DNA from: Thermodesulfobacteriota bacterium
GTDB taxonomy: Bacteria > Desulfobacterota > DSM-4660 > Desulfatiglandales > HGW-15
Assembly (NCBI GenBank): GCA_025454125.1
Contig: JALOPA010000035.1
Location: 1 to 14,108, forward strand
Direction: 5' to 3'
DNA: 14,108 nucleotides
Shown here: positions 6,508 through 12,850 of the stretch, one piece after another
How positions within the stretch are numbered: the stretch's first letter is position 1
How the letters are laid out: every line of letters begins with the position of its first letter
Program-made: the position numbers and the translations under genes
The notes under the pieces: generated by a model
Databases searched by the model: none
Told to the model about the DNA's origin: nothing
What the model saw: only the letters and a program-made list of their open reading frames with translations

Positions 6508-7710
6508 TCAATCGGAAGGGCCTCCCCCTACTTGTTTGTGCCCCTTTTTCATGAAGTGGCCCTGGGGAGGCAAGGTCCGTTTTCTGCTTGAAAACCGAAT
6601 GGATTCTGTGGGGCAGATATCCCGACAGGTGTAACAGGCGAAACAGTCTGGAATCGTTTTTTTGTTTCTGCCCAAGATGGCTCCCATGACCGTAGACGGA
6701 CAGGCGTCAGCGCACTTCCCGCAGGCGATGCAAGTTTCGTAGTCGACGCTGATTTTTACCAGGCTGATCTTCTCCACAACCCACCCGACCAATCCGAAGG
6801 GGCAAAAGAAGTGACACCATGGTCTGTAGGTGAACAAACTCGCGATCAGCATGACGGCGATGAAGGCTCCGGCGCCAAGCCCTATATAGGCCGGCTTGTA
6901 GATTCTGAAAGGATCGATGGGTTCGATAATGTCCGTACCCTGTGCAAAGGCAACATAAGCAAAGGTGAGGAGAAAAAGAACACGCACCGTGTTGGTCAGA
7001 ACAAAGGGCGGCTTGAATCGCTTGCCAAGGATGGCGGCTCCTTTCTCTGTCCGGTTGAGCCTGAAAATCAGATCCTGAAGAGCGCCCGCCTGACAGCCCC
7101 ATGCGCAGATGTACTTGTTGACGAGAAAGACGCTTAATAAGAAAATGCTGAGAGCGATCATGCGGGGAGGGAAGACCGCGCGGGCGGACCCATAGAGGTG
7201 GATCGCGTCTTTTACCGTGCCCATAGGGCTGGGGTCCGAACCCATGATAACGCCGAAGATCAAGACCGAGACGAAGAGGAGCCCTTTCCTCAACGTTTCA
7301 GGGATGCTGCGCTTTTTCAGACGGATGAAAAGCACGATGAGGAATGTTAACCACAGGACGAACTTTGCCGGTATCTTGACCCAGTTTTTGGATGCATGCT
7401 CAGCGGCGAGGGCCAGCCTTTTCGTGGCCATAGACTTGATCTGGTCAGCGGTCCCATAGTCGGACAGCTTTCGTTGGAGATCCGATTTCGCTTGAAGCCC
7501 GAATATTTCCTTCAGCACAGGGTTTGGGAGATCATTAGCCTGACCGAACTCTCCAACGGTCATGTCCTTTTGGAGGACCCATGGCCTAGGCTCCGGCAGC
7601 TTCTCCGGGCTGCCTCCCCACAGGTGGTTGGAAGCCAGGGAGAGGCTAACGACTCCAACGATAAGCGCCAAGAAAAGAACTATCGTTTTGGTGGACGAAT
7701 TCCGGTTCAT
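6508..7710 (-). CDS. NapH-like membrane polyferredoxin (4Fe-4S binding)
   Basis: This 400-residue integral membrane protein has hydrophobic segments at about 8-26, 114-130, 142-157, 184-200, 240-257 and 276-296. Paired CxxxC motifs near helix ends, CAWGC (202-206) and CHFFC (299-303, followed by P), are the hallmark of the NapH/YccM-like group. A C-terminal ferredoxin domain carries C327-C330-C333-C337 and C356-C359-C362-C366, giving two 4Fe-4S clusters on one membrane face. GSDPSPMGTVKDAI (157-170) is a conserved family segment. Between helix 1 and helix 2 is a soluble helical region (45-110) beginning WVLQKDMTVGEFG. It probably passes electrons between the quinone pool or a ferredoxin and an unidentified partner. 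The ribosome site is weak. It heads the minus-strand run and diverges from the zinc-ribbon gene. Confidence 0.87.
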   Translation of the reverse strand: MNRNSSTKTIVLFLALIVGVVSLSLASNHLWGGSPEKLPEPRPWVLQKDMTVGEFGQANDLPNPVLKEIFGLQAKSDLQRKLSDYGTADQIKSMATKRLALAAEHASKNWVKIPAKFVLWLTFLIVLFIRLKKRSIPETLRKGLLFVSVLIFGVIMGSDPSPMGTVKDAIHLYGSARAVFPPRMIALSIFLLSVFLVNKYICAWGCQAGALQDLIFRLNRTEKGAAILGKRFKPPFVLTNTVRVLFLLTFAYVAFAQGTDIIEPIDPFRIYKPAYIGLGAGAFIAVMLIASLFTYRPWCHFFCPFGLVGWVVEKISLVKISVDYETCIACGKCADACPSTVMGAILGRNKKTIPDCFACYTCRDICPTESIRFSSRKRTLPPQGHFMKKGHKQVGGGPSD

Positions 7711-7782
7711 TGGGCGAATCTTTTTGGAATGTTCTTATCACAATTTGGTCGGAAAAAAATCATGTAAATTCGCCTTGGTGAA

Positions 7783-7818
7783 GAGAGAGGACGGGTTAGC
7801 CGTAGACGGCTTTCTCTC
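7783..7818. other. Nested inverted repeat in divergent intergenic region
   Basis: AGCCGT (7798-7803) and ACGGCT (7806-7811) form a 6-bp stem with a 2-base centre, flanked by GAGAGA (7783-7788) and TCTCTC (7813-7818), which can also pair. It lies in the 204-bp gap between divergent genes, 97 bp before the zinc-ribbon start. It could be an operator or a leader hairpin. No convincing -35/-10 pair was found in this gap on either strand. Confidence 0.35.
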
Positions 7819-7914
7819 AAGTTGCTATAAGAAACAGATCTTTCATTACAAGCAAACCACTGAGAAGCGGGTGCCGAAGCCCAAGACAAAACAACCTAGT
7901 ATAAGGAGTAGAAG

Positions 7915-8280
7915 ATGGAGTGTGATCGCTGCCAGGCGACCATCGAACCGGGAGATGAAAAACACCATCTCGGCCGGACGCTTTGCGAGGATTGTTACAT
8001 GGACGCCCTGTCACCAGTGAAAGCGTGTGATCCCTGGGCTGTGCACAGCGCCAAGTCCTTTGAAAAGCACGCGGAGAGCGCCCCGACGCTGACGTCGGTT
8101 CAGTCCGAGATCCTTTCGATTTTGAAAGAGACCGGGGGCATAGAACCACAGGCCTTACTCAGAGAGCTCAAGGCCAATCTGACGCAAAAGGACTTGGAGC
8201 GGGAGTTTGCGGTCCTACGGCACATGGAAAAGGCCAGGGGCGAGAAACGGGGAGACCGCATCGTGTGGCGTTTGTGGTAG
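7915..8280 (+). CDS. Small zinc-ribbon / winged-helix-like protein, function unknown
   Basis: This 121-residue protein starts at an ATG with AAGGAG at 7903-7908. The N-terminal part has C3-x2-C6 and C24-x2-C27 with H17/H18 between and C38 after (CDRC, LCEDCYMD, KACDPW), fitting a treble-clef or zinc-ribbon metal site. The C-terminal half (about 58-121) reads like a winged helix-turn-helix: LTSVQSEILSILKETG, LLRELKANLTQKDLEREFAVL, then a basic wing KARGEKRGDRIVW. I recognise it only as a conserved small protein type of deltaproteobacteria, and no function has been assigned. A DNA-binding or redox/metal-responsive regulator is a fair guess. It is followed after 75 bp by the beta-helix gene on the same strand. 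Confidence 0.75.
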   Translation: MECDRCQATIEPGDEKHHLGRTLCEDCYMDALSPVKACDPWAVHSAKSFEKHAESAPTLTSVQSEILSILKETGGIEPQALLRELKANLTQKDLEREFAVLRHMEKARGEKRGDRIVWRLW

Positions 8281-8355
8281 GGCCAACCGGGATAACGGCG
8301 ACCACCAGGGGACAAAGACTTAGCGCAAACAGATCCGAAGGAGGTTCAATTCGCG

Positions 8356-9135
8356 ATGCAGAAGCTCGAAAAGCTCATTGAGCGCATCATACGGCGTGTC
8401 AACATCAACCTGAGAGGCCAGGAATTCGATGCGGGTCCTTTTCTGAAACCATGCATACCGCTGAAAAAACTGTCCGAGTTTTACGCCTTTTACGGGATTA
8501 CCGGCCAGCATCCCCTGCATTTCCATTTCAGCGGCTCCAACCTCGCCGGCAGCTATTTTCTGGGCAAGTGCCAGGTGGACGGATCGATCCTTTATAAATC
8601 CGACATCCGGGGGGACGAACTCAAATCCAAAGGGGAGAGCTTTCAGTACCGCGGAATCAAAATGACCATGGACCAGGATGAGAGCTTTCTTATATCAGAC
8701 AGCCTGCTCATCAAAACCCTGGTCCACAATAAATCCAACGATCCTGAAAACCCGGAGATTTTCCTGATCAAGAACTCTGCATCCTGTCCTTTCGCCAACA
8801 TCCACGGATCTCCCCTGGAAGGCAGCTTTTTGGGGGCCTTTGCCACGGCCGACCTGACCACCCTTCACGGCTGCATCCTTGGCCCCTTCAGTTATGTGCA
8901 GGTGGGCGAGCTCTGGCATGAATCAACCAGGAAAACTCCTTTGATTTCCACTATGAGTTCCCCCAAGACATCCTCGAAGAATACATCCATGTCCAACCGG
9001 GCAAGCGGCCTCAGGGCCGGTTCATGGACTTCCTCAATGACCGAAAGGAGGAGTTCCGCCGAGTGTTCGACGTGGTTCACCTGGCTCCGCTGCCGGCCGT
9101 GCCGAAGAGCGCCTCGGTCAACCGCTACGCATTGA
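8356..9135 (+). pseudogene. Left-handed beta-helix protein, 5' part of a frameshifted gene
   Basis: The start is the ATG at 8356, with a strong AAGGAGGT at 8338-8345. Residues 1 to about 193 look genuine: a helical N-terminus (MQKLEKLIERIIRRVNINL), then strand-rich sequence with HFSGSNLAGSYFLG, DGSILYKSDIRGD, ISDSLLIKTLV, ANIHGSPLEGSFLG and TLHGCILGPFSYVQVGELWH. These short I/L-G-x4 turns suggest irregular hexapeptide-type coils. After codon 193 (AAA at 8932) the frame becomes Ser/Thr/Arg-rich and low-complexity until the stop at 9135, while a coherent continuation appears in another frame. So the real coding content of this half ends near 8935. The family is seen as a hexapeptide-repeat transferase-like protein; the reaction is unknown. 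Confidence 0.72.
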
Positions 9136-9752
9136 TCAAGCCCAAAACTCGCATCGGCGAAAATGTCTTGGTCGCCCAGCGGGCCTACGTCGAAAACTCC
9201 ATCCTGGGAAAGGGCGCCAATGCGCAGGAGAACTGCTTCATCATCAATTCGCACCTGGAGGGGAACGACATTACGGCCCACGGGGCCAAGCTGATCAACG
9301 CCCGTCTGGAAGAAAAGGTCTTTGTGGGGTTCAACTCTTTCGTGCACGGGCTACCGGACTCCCCGCTCATGGTTGGGAAGGGGAGCATCATCATGCCGCA
9401 CACCATCATTGATCTCCATGAGCCGGTTTCCATCCCGCCCGCTCATCTCGTGTGGGGGTATATCTCCAAGACCAAAGACCTTGAGGACAACAGCATCTCT
9501 CTCACAAAGCTTGGTGAAATAAAACGCATGGTCAGCATCGGGTCGATGGACTTTGCCGGCTCAGGCTCCAACTTTGTCGAAGGCTTCCGCCACCGGATCG
9601 ATCACATTCTGGAAGCCAACGGCGCCTATTTCGACTGCAAGAAAAACAAAGGTCACGCCCAGAAAGGCCAGAACATCGCTTTCAACATCATCCAACCCTA
9701 CTCCATAGGCACGCAAAAGGGTCTATACCCCACGATCCACATCGAACCCTGA
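8936..9752 (+). pseudogene. Left-handed beta-helix protein, 3' part of the frameshifted gene
   Basis: This frame is open from 8922 and reads sensibly from 8936: SFDFHYEFPQDILEEYIHV, PGKRPQGRFMDFLNDRKEEF, VFDVVHLAPLPAVPKSASVN, then hexapeptide-type coils IGENVLVAQRAYVENSILG, GANAQENCFIINSHLEG, ITAHGAKLINARLEEKVFVG. If translated alone it could start at the ATG at 9024 (243 codons including stop), but there is no ribosome site there and conserved-looking sequence precedes it. Adding one base near 8935 joins both halves into one frame of 466 codons (465 residues). Such beta-helix proteins are usually trimeric acyltransferases or carbonic-anhydrase-like; the C-terminal region after about 9400 is not assigned. 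It ends in TGA followed at once by TAA. Confidence 0.72.
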
Positions 9753-9812
9753 TAACCTAGCAGGCTGCTGAAAAACGCCCATCTGCGGCGTTACCCTCAT
9801 CCCTCTGAAAGG

Positions 9813-9840
9813 AGTGACAAGTGACGAGTGACAAGTGACA
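9813..9840 (+). repeat. Heptamer tandem array, block 1 (4 x 7 bp)
   Basis: Four head-to-tail units read AGTGACA, AGTGACG, AGTGACA, AGTGACA with exact 7-bp spacing. The array lies in the left arm of the MITE-like element. Confidence 0.85.
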
Positions 9841-9867
9841 AGACAAGATAGGGCAACAGGAATTCCT

Positions 9868-9895
9868 CGTCACTCGTTACTATTTACTCGTCACT
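9868..9895 (-). repeat. Heptamer tandem array, block 2, inverted copy (4 x 7 bp)
   Basis: The units CGTCACT, CGTTACT, ATTTACT, CGTCACT are the reverse complement of AGTGACG-type heptamers, with two degenerate units. The block has the same unit number and length as block 1 and faces it across a 27-nt spacer, so the two can pair into a 28-bp imperfect stem. Confidence 0.8.
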
Positions 9896-9942
9896 AAGAT
9901 CGGTGCCTTGCATCTGGCCGTTTTTGAGCAGCCTGCGTAGCC

Positions 9943-9962
9943 GGTGTTTTTCAGCAACCTGC
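9943..9962 (-). repeat. Extra copy of the MITE-like end sequence
   Basis: The reverse complement of this segment, GCAGGTTGCTGAAAAACACC, matches the left end of the element (9760-9779) at 18 of 20 positions. It lies 6 bp beyond the right end in the same orientation as that end. It suggests a nested or decayed second element. Confidence 0.65.
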
Positions 9963-10036
9963 CAGTGTAGTGTCTTGGCTATCTCTTCGTAGACGTATCC
10001 CTGTGGTCGAAATGAAAGATTAACTCCCAGGCGCTT

Positions 10037-10064
10037 GTGAACCTTGCACCGTGTACCGTGTACC
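10037..10064. repeat. Heptamer tandem array, block 3 (4 x 7 bp, different sequence)
   Basis: The four units GTGAACC, TTGCACC, GTGTACC, GTGTACC fit the consensus KTGNACC with exact 7-bp spacing. The unit differs in sequence from blocks 1 and 2 but shares their period and copy number. It lies outside the MITE-like element, upstream of the DUF134 promoter. Confidence 0.8.
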
Positions 10065-10094
10065 ATCTTTATGGTCATATGCTCAAAATATTTC

Positions 10095-10124
10095 TTGACA
10101 GTAGTCCCTGCTGCTTTATATTAT
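10095..10124 (+). promoter_or_regulatory. Predicted sigma-70-type promoter of the DUF134 operon
   Basis: A perfect -35 TTGACA (10095-10100) is followed by TATATT (10117-10122, 16-bp spacer) or TATTAT (10119-10124, 18-bp spacer), each 5 of 6 to the -10 consensus. The start codon is about 30 bp downstream. The -10 runs into the palindrome that begins at 10121. Confidence 0.72.
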
Positions 10125-10140
10125 GAGCGTAAGCTCATAA
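10121..10140. promoter_or_regulatory. Perfect palindrome, likely operator
   Basis: TTATGAGC (10121-10128) and GCTCATAA (10133-10140) are perfect 8-bp inverted arms around GTAA. The site overlaps or directly follows the -10 box and ends 1 bp before the ribosome site AGGAGG (10142-10147), an ideal position for repression. Since the first gene downstream encodes a helix-turn-helix protein, autoregulation is the simplest idea. Confidence 0.68.
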
Positions 10141-10153
10141 TAGGAGGTTGGCC

Positions 10154-10492
10154 ATGCCCAGGCCGCGAAAGATGAGATGGGTTCAAGGGCGTCCGGTGGT
10201 TGCCGCTTTTGTCCCGGACCAGATGCCTCCATGGGGAAGAGAAGAAGCGGTTCTTCCTGTGGAAGGGCTGGAGGCGATCCGGCTCGTGGATTACCAGGGT
10301 TTGGACCAGGAAGCGGCTGCTGCCATGATGAACGTGTCCCGCCAGACCTTGGGCCGGATTCTGGCCGATGCGAGGGCCGTCGTGGCCGACGCTCTCATTA
10401 TGGGCAAGATCCTTCGAATCGAGGGAGGTCACTTCGAAATGCCCCCTCGAGGAAGAGGGCGACGTGGCCGAGGTTGGCGCGGCGGATTTTAG
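10154..10492 (+). CDS. DUF134 family helix-turn-helix protein
   Basis: The start is the ATG at 10154, six bases after AGGAGG (10142-10147); an in-frame TTG at 10148 directly abuts that site and is not used here. The 112-residue protein has the DUF134 layout: MPRPRK at the start, LPVEGLEAIRLVDYQGLDQE (35-54 region), then the helix-turn-helix AAAAMMNVSRQTLGRILADA (54-73), and KILRIEGGHFEMP. The tail (99-112) is Gly/Arg-rich. Members are presumed DNA-binding regulators often found near iron-sulfur or MinD/NifX-like genes. It is followed 19 bp later by a DUF5320 gene, a common partner. The upstream palindrome suggests self-control. No ligand site is evident. Confidence 0.9.
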   Translation: MPRPRKMRWVQGRPVVAAFVPDQMPPWGREEAVLPVEGLEAIRLVDYQGLDQEAAAAMMNVSRQTLGRILADARAVVADALIMGKILRIEGGHFEMPPRGRGRRGRGWRGGF

Positions 10493-10511
10493 AGAAAGGG
10501 AGGTGTTTCTT

Positions 10512-10907
10512 ATGCCAGGATTTGATGGAACAGGACCCATGGGTGCCGGTCCTATGACCGGAGGAGCGCGAGGATTCTGCAACCCCGCCGGTGCGGGTTA
10601 CGGCCCGGTCGACGGCAGAGGGTTTGGTTACGGTCGCGGCTGTGGTCGGGGTATGGGCCGTGGCCGCGGTGCGAGAAGAGGACTTGGTCCAGCCTTGGGT
10701 ACGGGCCGTGGGTATGGAAGAGGCTTTCGGGGCCGGGCTTTTTTCCCTGCATGGGGCGGAGGATATGCCCCGGCTTACGGGTTTTACCCCATGAACCCGC
10801 AGGACGAGGCGGGCATGCTGAGAGATGAGGCGGAATACATGAAGCAAGAACTCGCCGCCATTCAGAAGCGGATGGAGGAATTGGAAGCCAAGTCCCAACA
10901 GGCTTGA
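10512..10907 (+). CDS. DUF5320 family Gly/Arg-rich small protein
   Basis: The start is the ATG at 10512, with GGAGGT at 10499-10504; the frame is open further upstream but only as a shadow of DUF134. The 131-residue protein begins with the family signature MPGFDGTGPMGAGPMTGGAR, continues with a low-complexity Gly/Arg/Tyr region (residues 30-75, with C23 and C44), a short aromatic segment (77-94), and ends in a charged coiled-coil helix (100-128, LRDEAEYMKQELAAIQKRME). It is small and soluble, and its function is unknown. In related genomes such proteins accompany DUF134, MinD/Mrp-type ATPases and NifX/NifB-domain proteins, but those partners are absent here. It probably shares a transcript with DUF134 and is followed by a hairpin terminator. 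Confidence 0.88.
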   Translation: MPGFDGTGPMGAGPMTGGARGFCNPAGAGYGPVDGRGFGYGRGCGRGMGRGRGARRGLGPALGTGRGYGRGFRGRAFFPAWGGGYAPAYGFYPMNPQDEAGMLRDEAEYMKQELAAIQKRMEELEAKSQQA

Positions 10908-10920
10908 TCAAACCCTTCCT

Positions 10921-10953
10921 CCTGTCCCGGGATCACAGCCGGGGCAGGCTTTT
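10921..10953 (+). terminator. Predicted Rho-independent terminator after DUF5320
   Basis: CCTGTCCCGG (10921-10930) pairs with CCGGGGCAGG (10939-10948) as a 10-bp stem with one wobble and an 8-nt loop, followed by CTTTTG. It begins 13 bp after the DUF5320 stop. The U-tract is short, so efficiency is uncertain. Confidence 0.65.
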
Positions 10954-11005
10954 GCTCTCTCCCGCATCAGGGGAGAACCATATCGAAAAGACCACCACGG
11001 CCAGT

Positions 11006-11731
11006 TCATGGCTTTGTCATGGTGAGTTTCTTCGTCCCTTTGATTTGCCGGAAGTTGGCCCCCTGGCTCACGCATCGCAAGGCCAAATCCGCGTCTATGA
11101 CTCTTGTTCCTGAAAGAGCGTGCACGCCGTAATCGAAGAGCACAGGGGAAAGAGGGACCGTATCGCCCAGCATGATGATAAAGGCTTTGGGGTTACAAAG
11201 CTCAAGCAAATGGGGCAGGGTGTGGTTGGTCAATGAAGTCCCTGTAAGGGCCACAACGTCCGCTTGGGGGATGAAGCGATCGGCCTCGGTTTCATTGAAG
11301 TCGCCTTCCCTCGGATTATTCTCAATCACCCAGAGAGCCTTGGCCTTTTCCCGGACTCTGGGAAGGAAGGGAAAATGCCCCACAATGGCTACTTTCTTCC
11401 CTTCTGCCTTCTCCAGAATAACCTCTGCAGCGTTGATCTCCGTGCAGGCTTCAATGTCCACTTCAAGAAGCGAATTAATCGTGGCCATGCCGATGGCTGC
11501 CTCGAGGAGGCTATCCGAGTAAACCATCAGAGCAAGATCCCTGGAGGGTTTATCCAGCAGAAACCCGGGCTCCTTCACCAGAGGGCCTTCCTGCTTGAGC
11601 GCATCGCGAGGCAGGGTTGCGGCAAGGCCGCAATACCTTGTGAGAACCCCGGTGTGAAAAACGCCCTGGCGGATGTCTATGACAGGGGCGTCGAAATTGA
11701 GAGTCGAAATAAGGTCGTCAATGATTTTCAT
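11006..11731 (-). CDS. DUF364/DUF4213 protein (putative heavy-metal chelation)
   Basis: This 241-residue cytoplasmic protein has the two-part layout of the family: an N-terminal DUF4213-like region (about 1-95, with VIDIRQGVFHTGVLTRYCGL and SLLEAAIGMATINSLL) and a C-terminal DUF364 Rossmann-like region (about 105-230). The latter contains VAIVGHFPFLPRV (114-126), VIENNPREGD, VVALTGTSLTNHTLPHLLEL and IIMLGDTVPLSPVLFDYGV. The name 'heavy-metal chelation' is a family label based on structure and context, not proven chemistry. C34, C96, C179 and C220 are scattered and form no obvious site. The gene diverges from the radical SAM gene across 111 bp; AAGGA lies a little far upstream of the ATG. Family members often neighbour metal-transport or cofactor genes. 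Confidence 0.85.
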   Translation of the reverse strand: MKIIDDLISTLNFDAPVIDIRQGVFHTGVLTRYCGLAATLPRDALKQEGPLVKEPGFLLDKPSRDLALMVYSDSLLEAAIGMATINSLLEVDIEACTEINAAEVILEKAEGKKVAIVGHFPFLPRVREKAKALWVIENNPREGDFNETEADRFIPQADVVALTGTSLTNHTLPHLLELCNPKAFIIMLGDTVPLSPVLFDYGVHALSGTRVIDADLALRCVSQGANFRQIKGTKKLTMTKP

Positions 11732-11764
11732 GGCATCTGTCCTTCATCTCTTTTGATAAGTCCC

Positions 11765-11793
11765 TTGCCTTTCCGCACCGAGTACCCTATAAA
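11765..11793 (+). promoter_or_regulatory. Predicted sigma-70-type promoter of the radical SAM gene
   Basis: TTGCCT (11765-11770) and TATAAA (11788-11793) are separated by exactly 17 bp, in the divergent gap between the DUF364 and radical SAM genes. The expected transcript would start near 11800, giving a leader of about 40 nt. The match is good but based on sequence alone. Confidence 0.6.
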
Positions 11794-11842
11794 AATCTCC
11801 GGAACAAAAGTTTTCTTTCACATCCTTGGCGCTGCGTGTCCG

Positions 11843-12850
11843 ATGAGAATTGAAGAGATCATCAAAAAATCCCATAAGGGAGAGCCCTTTTCAAAAGACG
11901 AACTGGTGCAGATGCTCAGTTATCCTCCGGGTTCAGCGGATTCCTATCTGCTGATGGCTGAAGCAAACCGGATTTCCAAAGAACTCACCGCTAACCAGGC
12001 GGAAATCCACGCGCAGTTCGCATTGAACCTAGCCCCTTGTTCGCGCAACTGTGCCTTCTGTTCGTTTGCACAAAAGAACAAAATCTTTAAGAAAGAAACG
12101 CGGATCTCAGTGGAACAGGCCGTCCATCTCGCAAAGCGGTTCGAAAAGGATGGAGCCAATGCAGTCTATGTGATGACCACGGCCACCTATCCCTTTGAGC
12201 TCTTCTTGGAGATGTCCCGCGAAATTCGCCGCAGCCTTCGGCCGGAGACCACTCTTGTCGCCAATATCGGTGACCAATCCCTCGCAAACGCCCAAAAGGT
12301 TAAAGACGCAGGATATGAGGGTGTCTACCATGCCTTGCGCCTGCGGGAGGGGACAGACACCTCGATTTCGCCGAAAACCCGAGAACGAAGCATCCGCAAC
12401 TTCCTGGATGCCGGTTTGGGTGTGGGAACCTGCGTTGAACCCATAGGCCCAGAACACAGCGACGAGGAGATTGCTGAAATGGTGCTGTTTACAGGCTCCT
12501 TCAATCCCTCTTACAGCGGCGCGGCAAGGCGAATTCCCATTCCGGGGACGGAACTGGCCAGGCTCGGGATGATCAGCGAACTTCGAATGGCTCAAATCGT
12601 CGCAGCCACCCGGCTGGGTGTCCCCAGAACGGTCATCGGGAACTGTACTCACGAACCTTGCACTCTCGGAGCCATGGCCGGAGCGAACCTCTTCTGGGCC
12701 GAAATGGGAGCGAACCCGAGAGACACCGCGGAAAAAACCGAAGAAGGCCGGGGCGGAAGCGTGAAGAGTTGCAAGGAGCTGTTCTGGGAGGCCGGCTGGT
12801 CTGCGTGGGACGGGCCTTCCCGATATTATCCCCCGCCGTTGGCATCTTAA
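11843..12850 (+). CDS. BioB/HydE-like radical SAM protein
   Basis: The start is taken as the ATG at 11843. The frame is open further upstream but there it lies antisense to DUF364. No strong ribosome site is seen, so the start rests on where the family-like sequence begins. The 335-residue protein has the radical SAM signature C66-x3-C70-x2-C73 (PCSRNCAFC), binding a 4Fe-4S cluster that cleaves S-adenosylmethionine. Barrel segments follow: AVYVMTTATYPF (108-119), TLVANIGDQS (137-146), GYEGVYHALRLREGTD (157-172), LGVGTCVEPIG (192-202) and SYSGAARRIPIPGT (223-236). NCTHEPC (267-273) adds two cysteines that could hold a second cofactor. The overall form resembles biotin synthase, HydE and the HmdB/HcgA-like group; no biotin genes are nearby, so BioB itself is unlikely. 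Its stop overlaps that of the convergent CGGC gene. Confidence 0.85.
   Translation: MRIEEIIKKSHKGEPFSKDELVQMLSYPPGSADSYLLMAEANRISKELTANQAEIHAQFALNLAPCSRNCAFCSFAQKNKIFKKETRISVEQAVHLAKRFEKDGANAVYVMTTATYPFELFLEMSREIRRSLRPETTLVANIGDQSLANAQKVKDAGYEGVYHALRLREGTDTSISPKTRERSIRNFLDAGLGVGTCVEPIGPEHSDEEIAEMVLFTGSFNPSYSGAARRIPIPGTELARLGMISELRMAQIVAATRLGVPRTVIGNCTHEPCTLGAMAGANLFWAEMGANPRDTAEKTEEGRGGSVKSCKELFWEAGWSAWDGPSRYYPPPLAS

Larger units (their letters stand above)
9760..9936. mobile_element. MITE-like element with terminal inverted repeats and nested heptamers
   Basis: The ends 9760-9786 (GCAGGCTGCTGAAAAACG...) and the reverse complement of 9910-9936 match at 23 of 27 positions. The element is about 177 bp, has no coding content, and lies 7 bp after a stop codon. 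Inside, AGTGACA-type heptamers on the left (9813-9840) face inverted heptamers on the right (9868-9895), so the whole could fold into one long hairpin. The end sequence resembles short inverted-repeat elements I have seen dispersed in deltaproteobacterial genomes. No transposase is present, so any movement would need one in trans. Clear target-site duplications were not found. Confidence 0.62.
9753..10153. other. Repeat-rich non-coding region
   Basis: There is no credible gene between the beta-helix stop and the DUF134 start. The region holds the MITE-like element, an extra end copy, three heptamer arrays, and the DUF134 promoter and palindrome (listed separately). The stretch 9965-10036 has no assigned feature. 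Its minus strand is open and gives a short plausible-looking peptide (NLSFRPQGYVYEEIAKTLHW), which could be the remnant of an interrupted gene, but no start or family could be supported. Confidence 0.6.

Noticed and set aside
7711..7914. Promoters in the divergent gap between polyferredoxin and zinc-ribbon genes
   Set aside because: A TTTACA on the minus strand has no good -10 at 16-18 bp, and a TTGGTC on the plus strand has a spacer far too short. Promoters must exist here but cannot be placed.
9813..10064. Possible CRISPR array
   Set aside because: The repeats are 7 bp with no spacers and are tandem or inverted, not the 23-40 bp repeat plus unique spacer pattern.
9884..10078. Minus-strand open frame of 64 codons across the repeats
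   Set aside because: It covers a heptamer array, a terminal repeat and another heptamer array, with no ribosome site; at most a short remnant around 9965-10036 could be real.
11264..11842. Upstream extension of the radical SAM reading frame
   Set aside because: This part is antisense to the DUF364 gene and precedes a good promoter at 11765-11793; the family-like sequence starts at the ATG at 11843.
11843..12850. Naming the radical SAM gene bioB
   Set aside because: It has the signature and barrel but differs around the cluster motif, and there are no biotin genes in the window; a cofactor-type relative is as likely.
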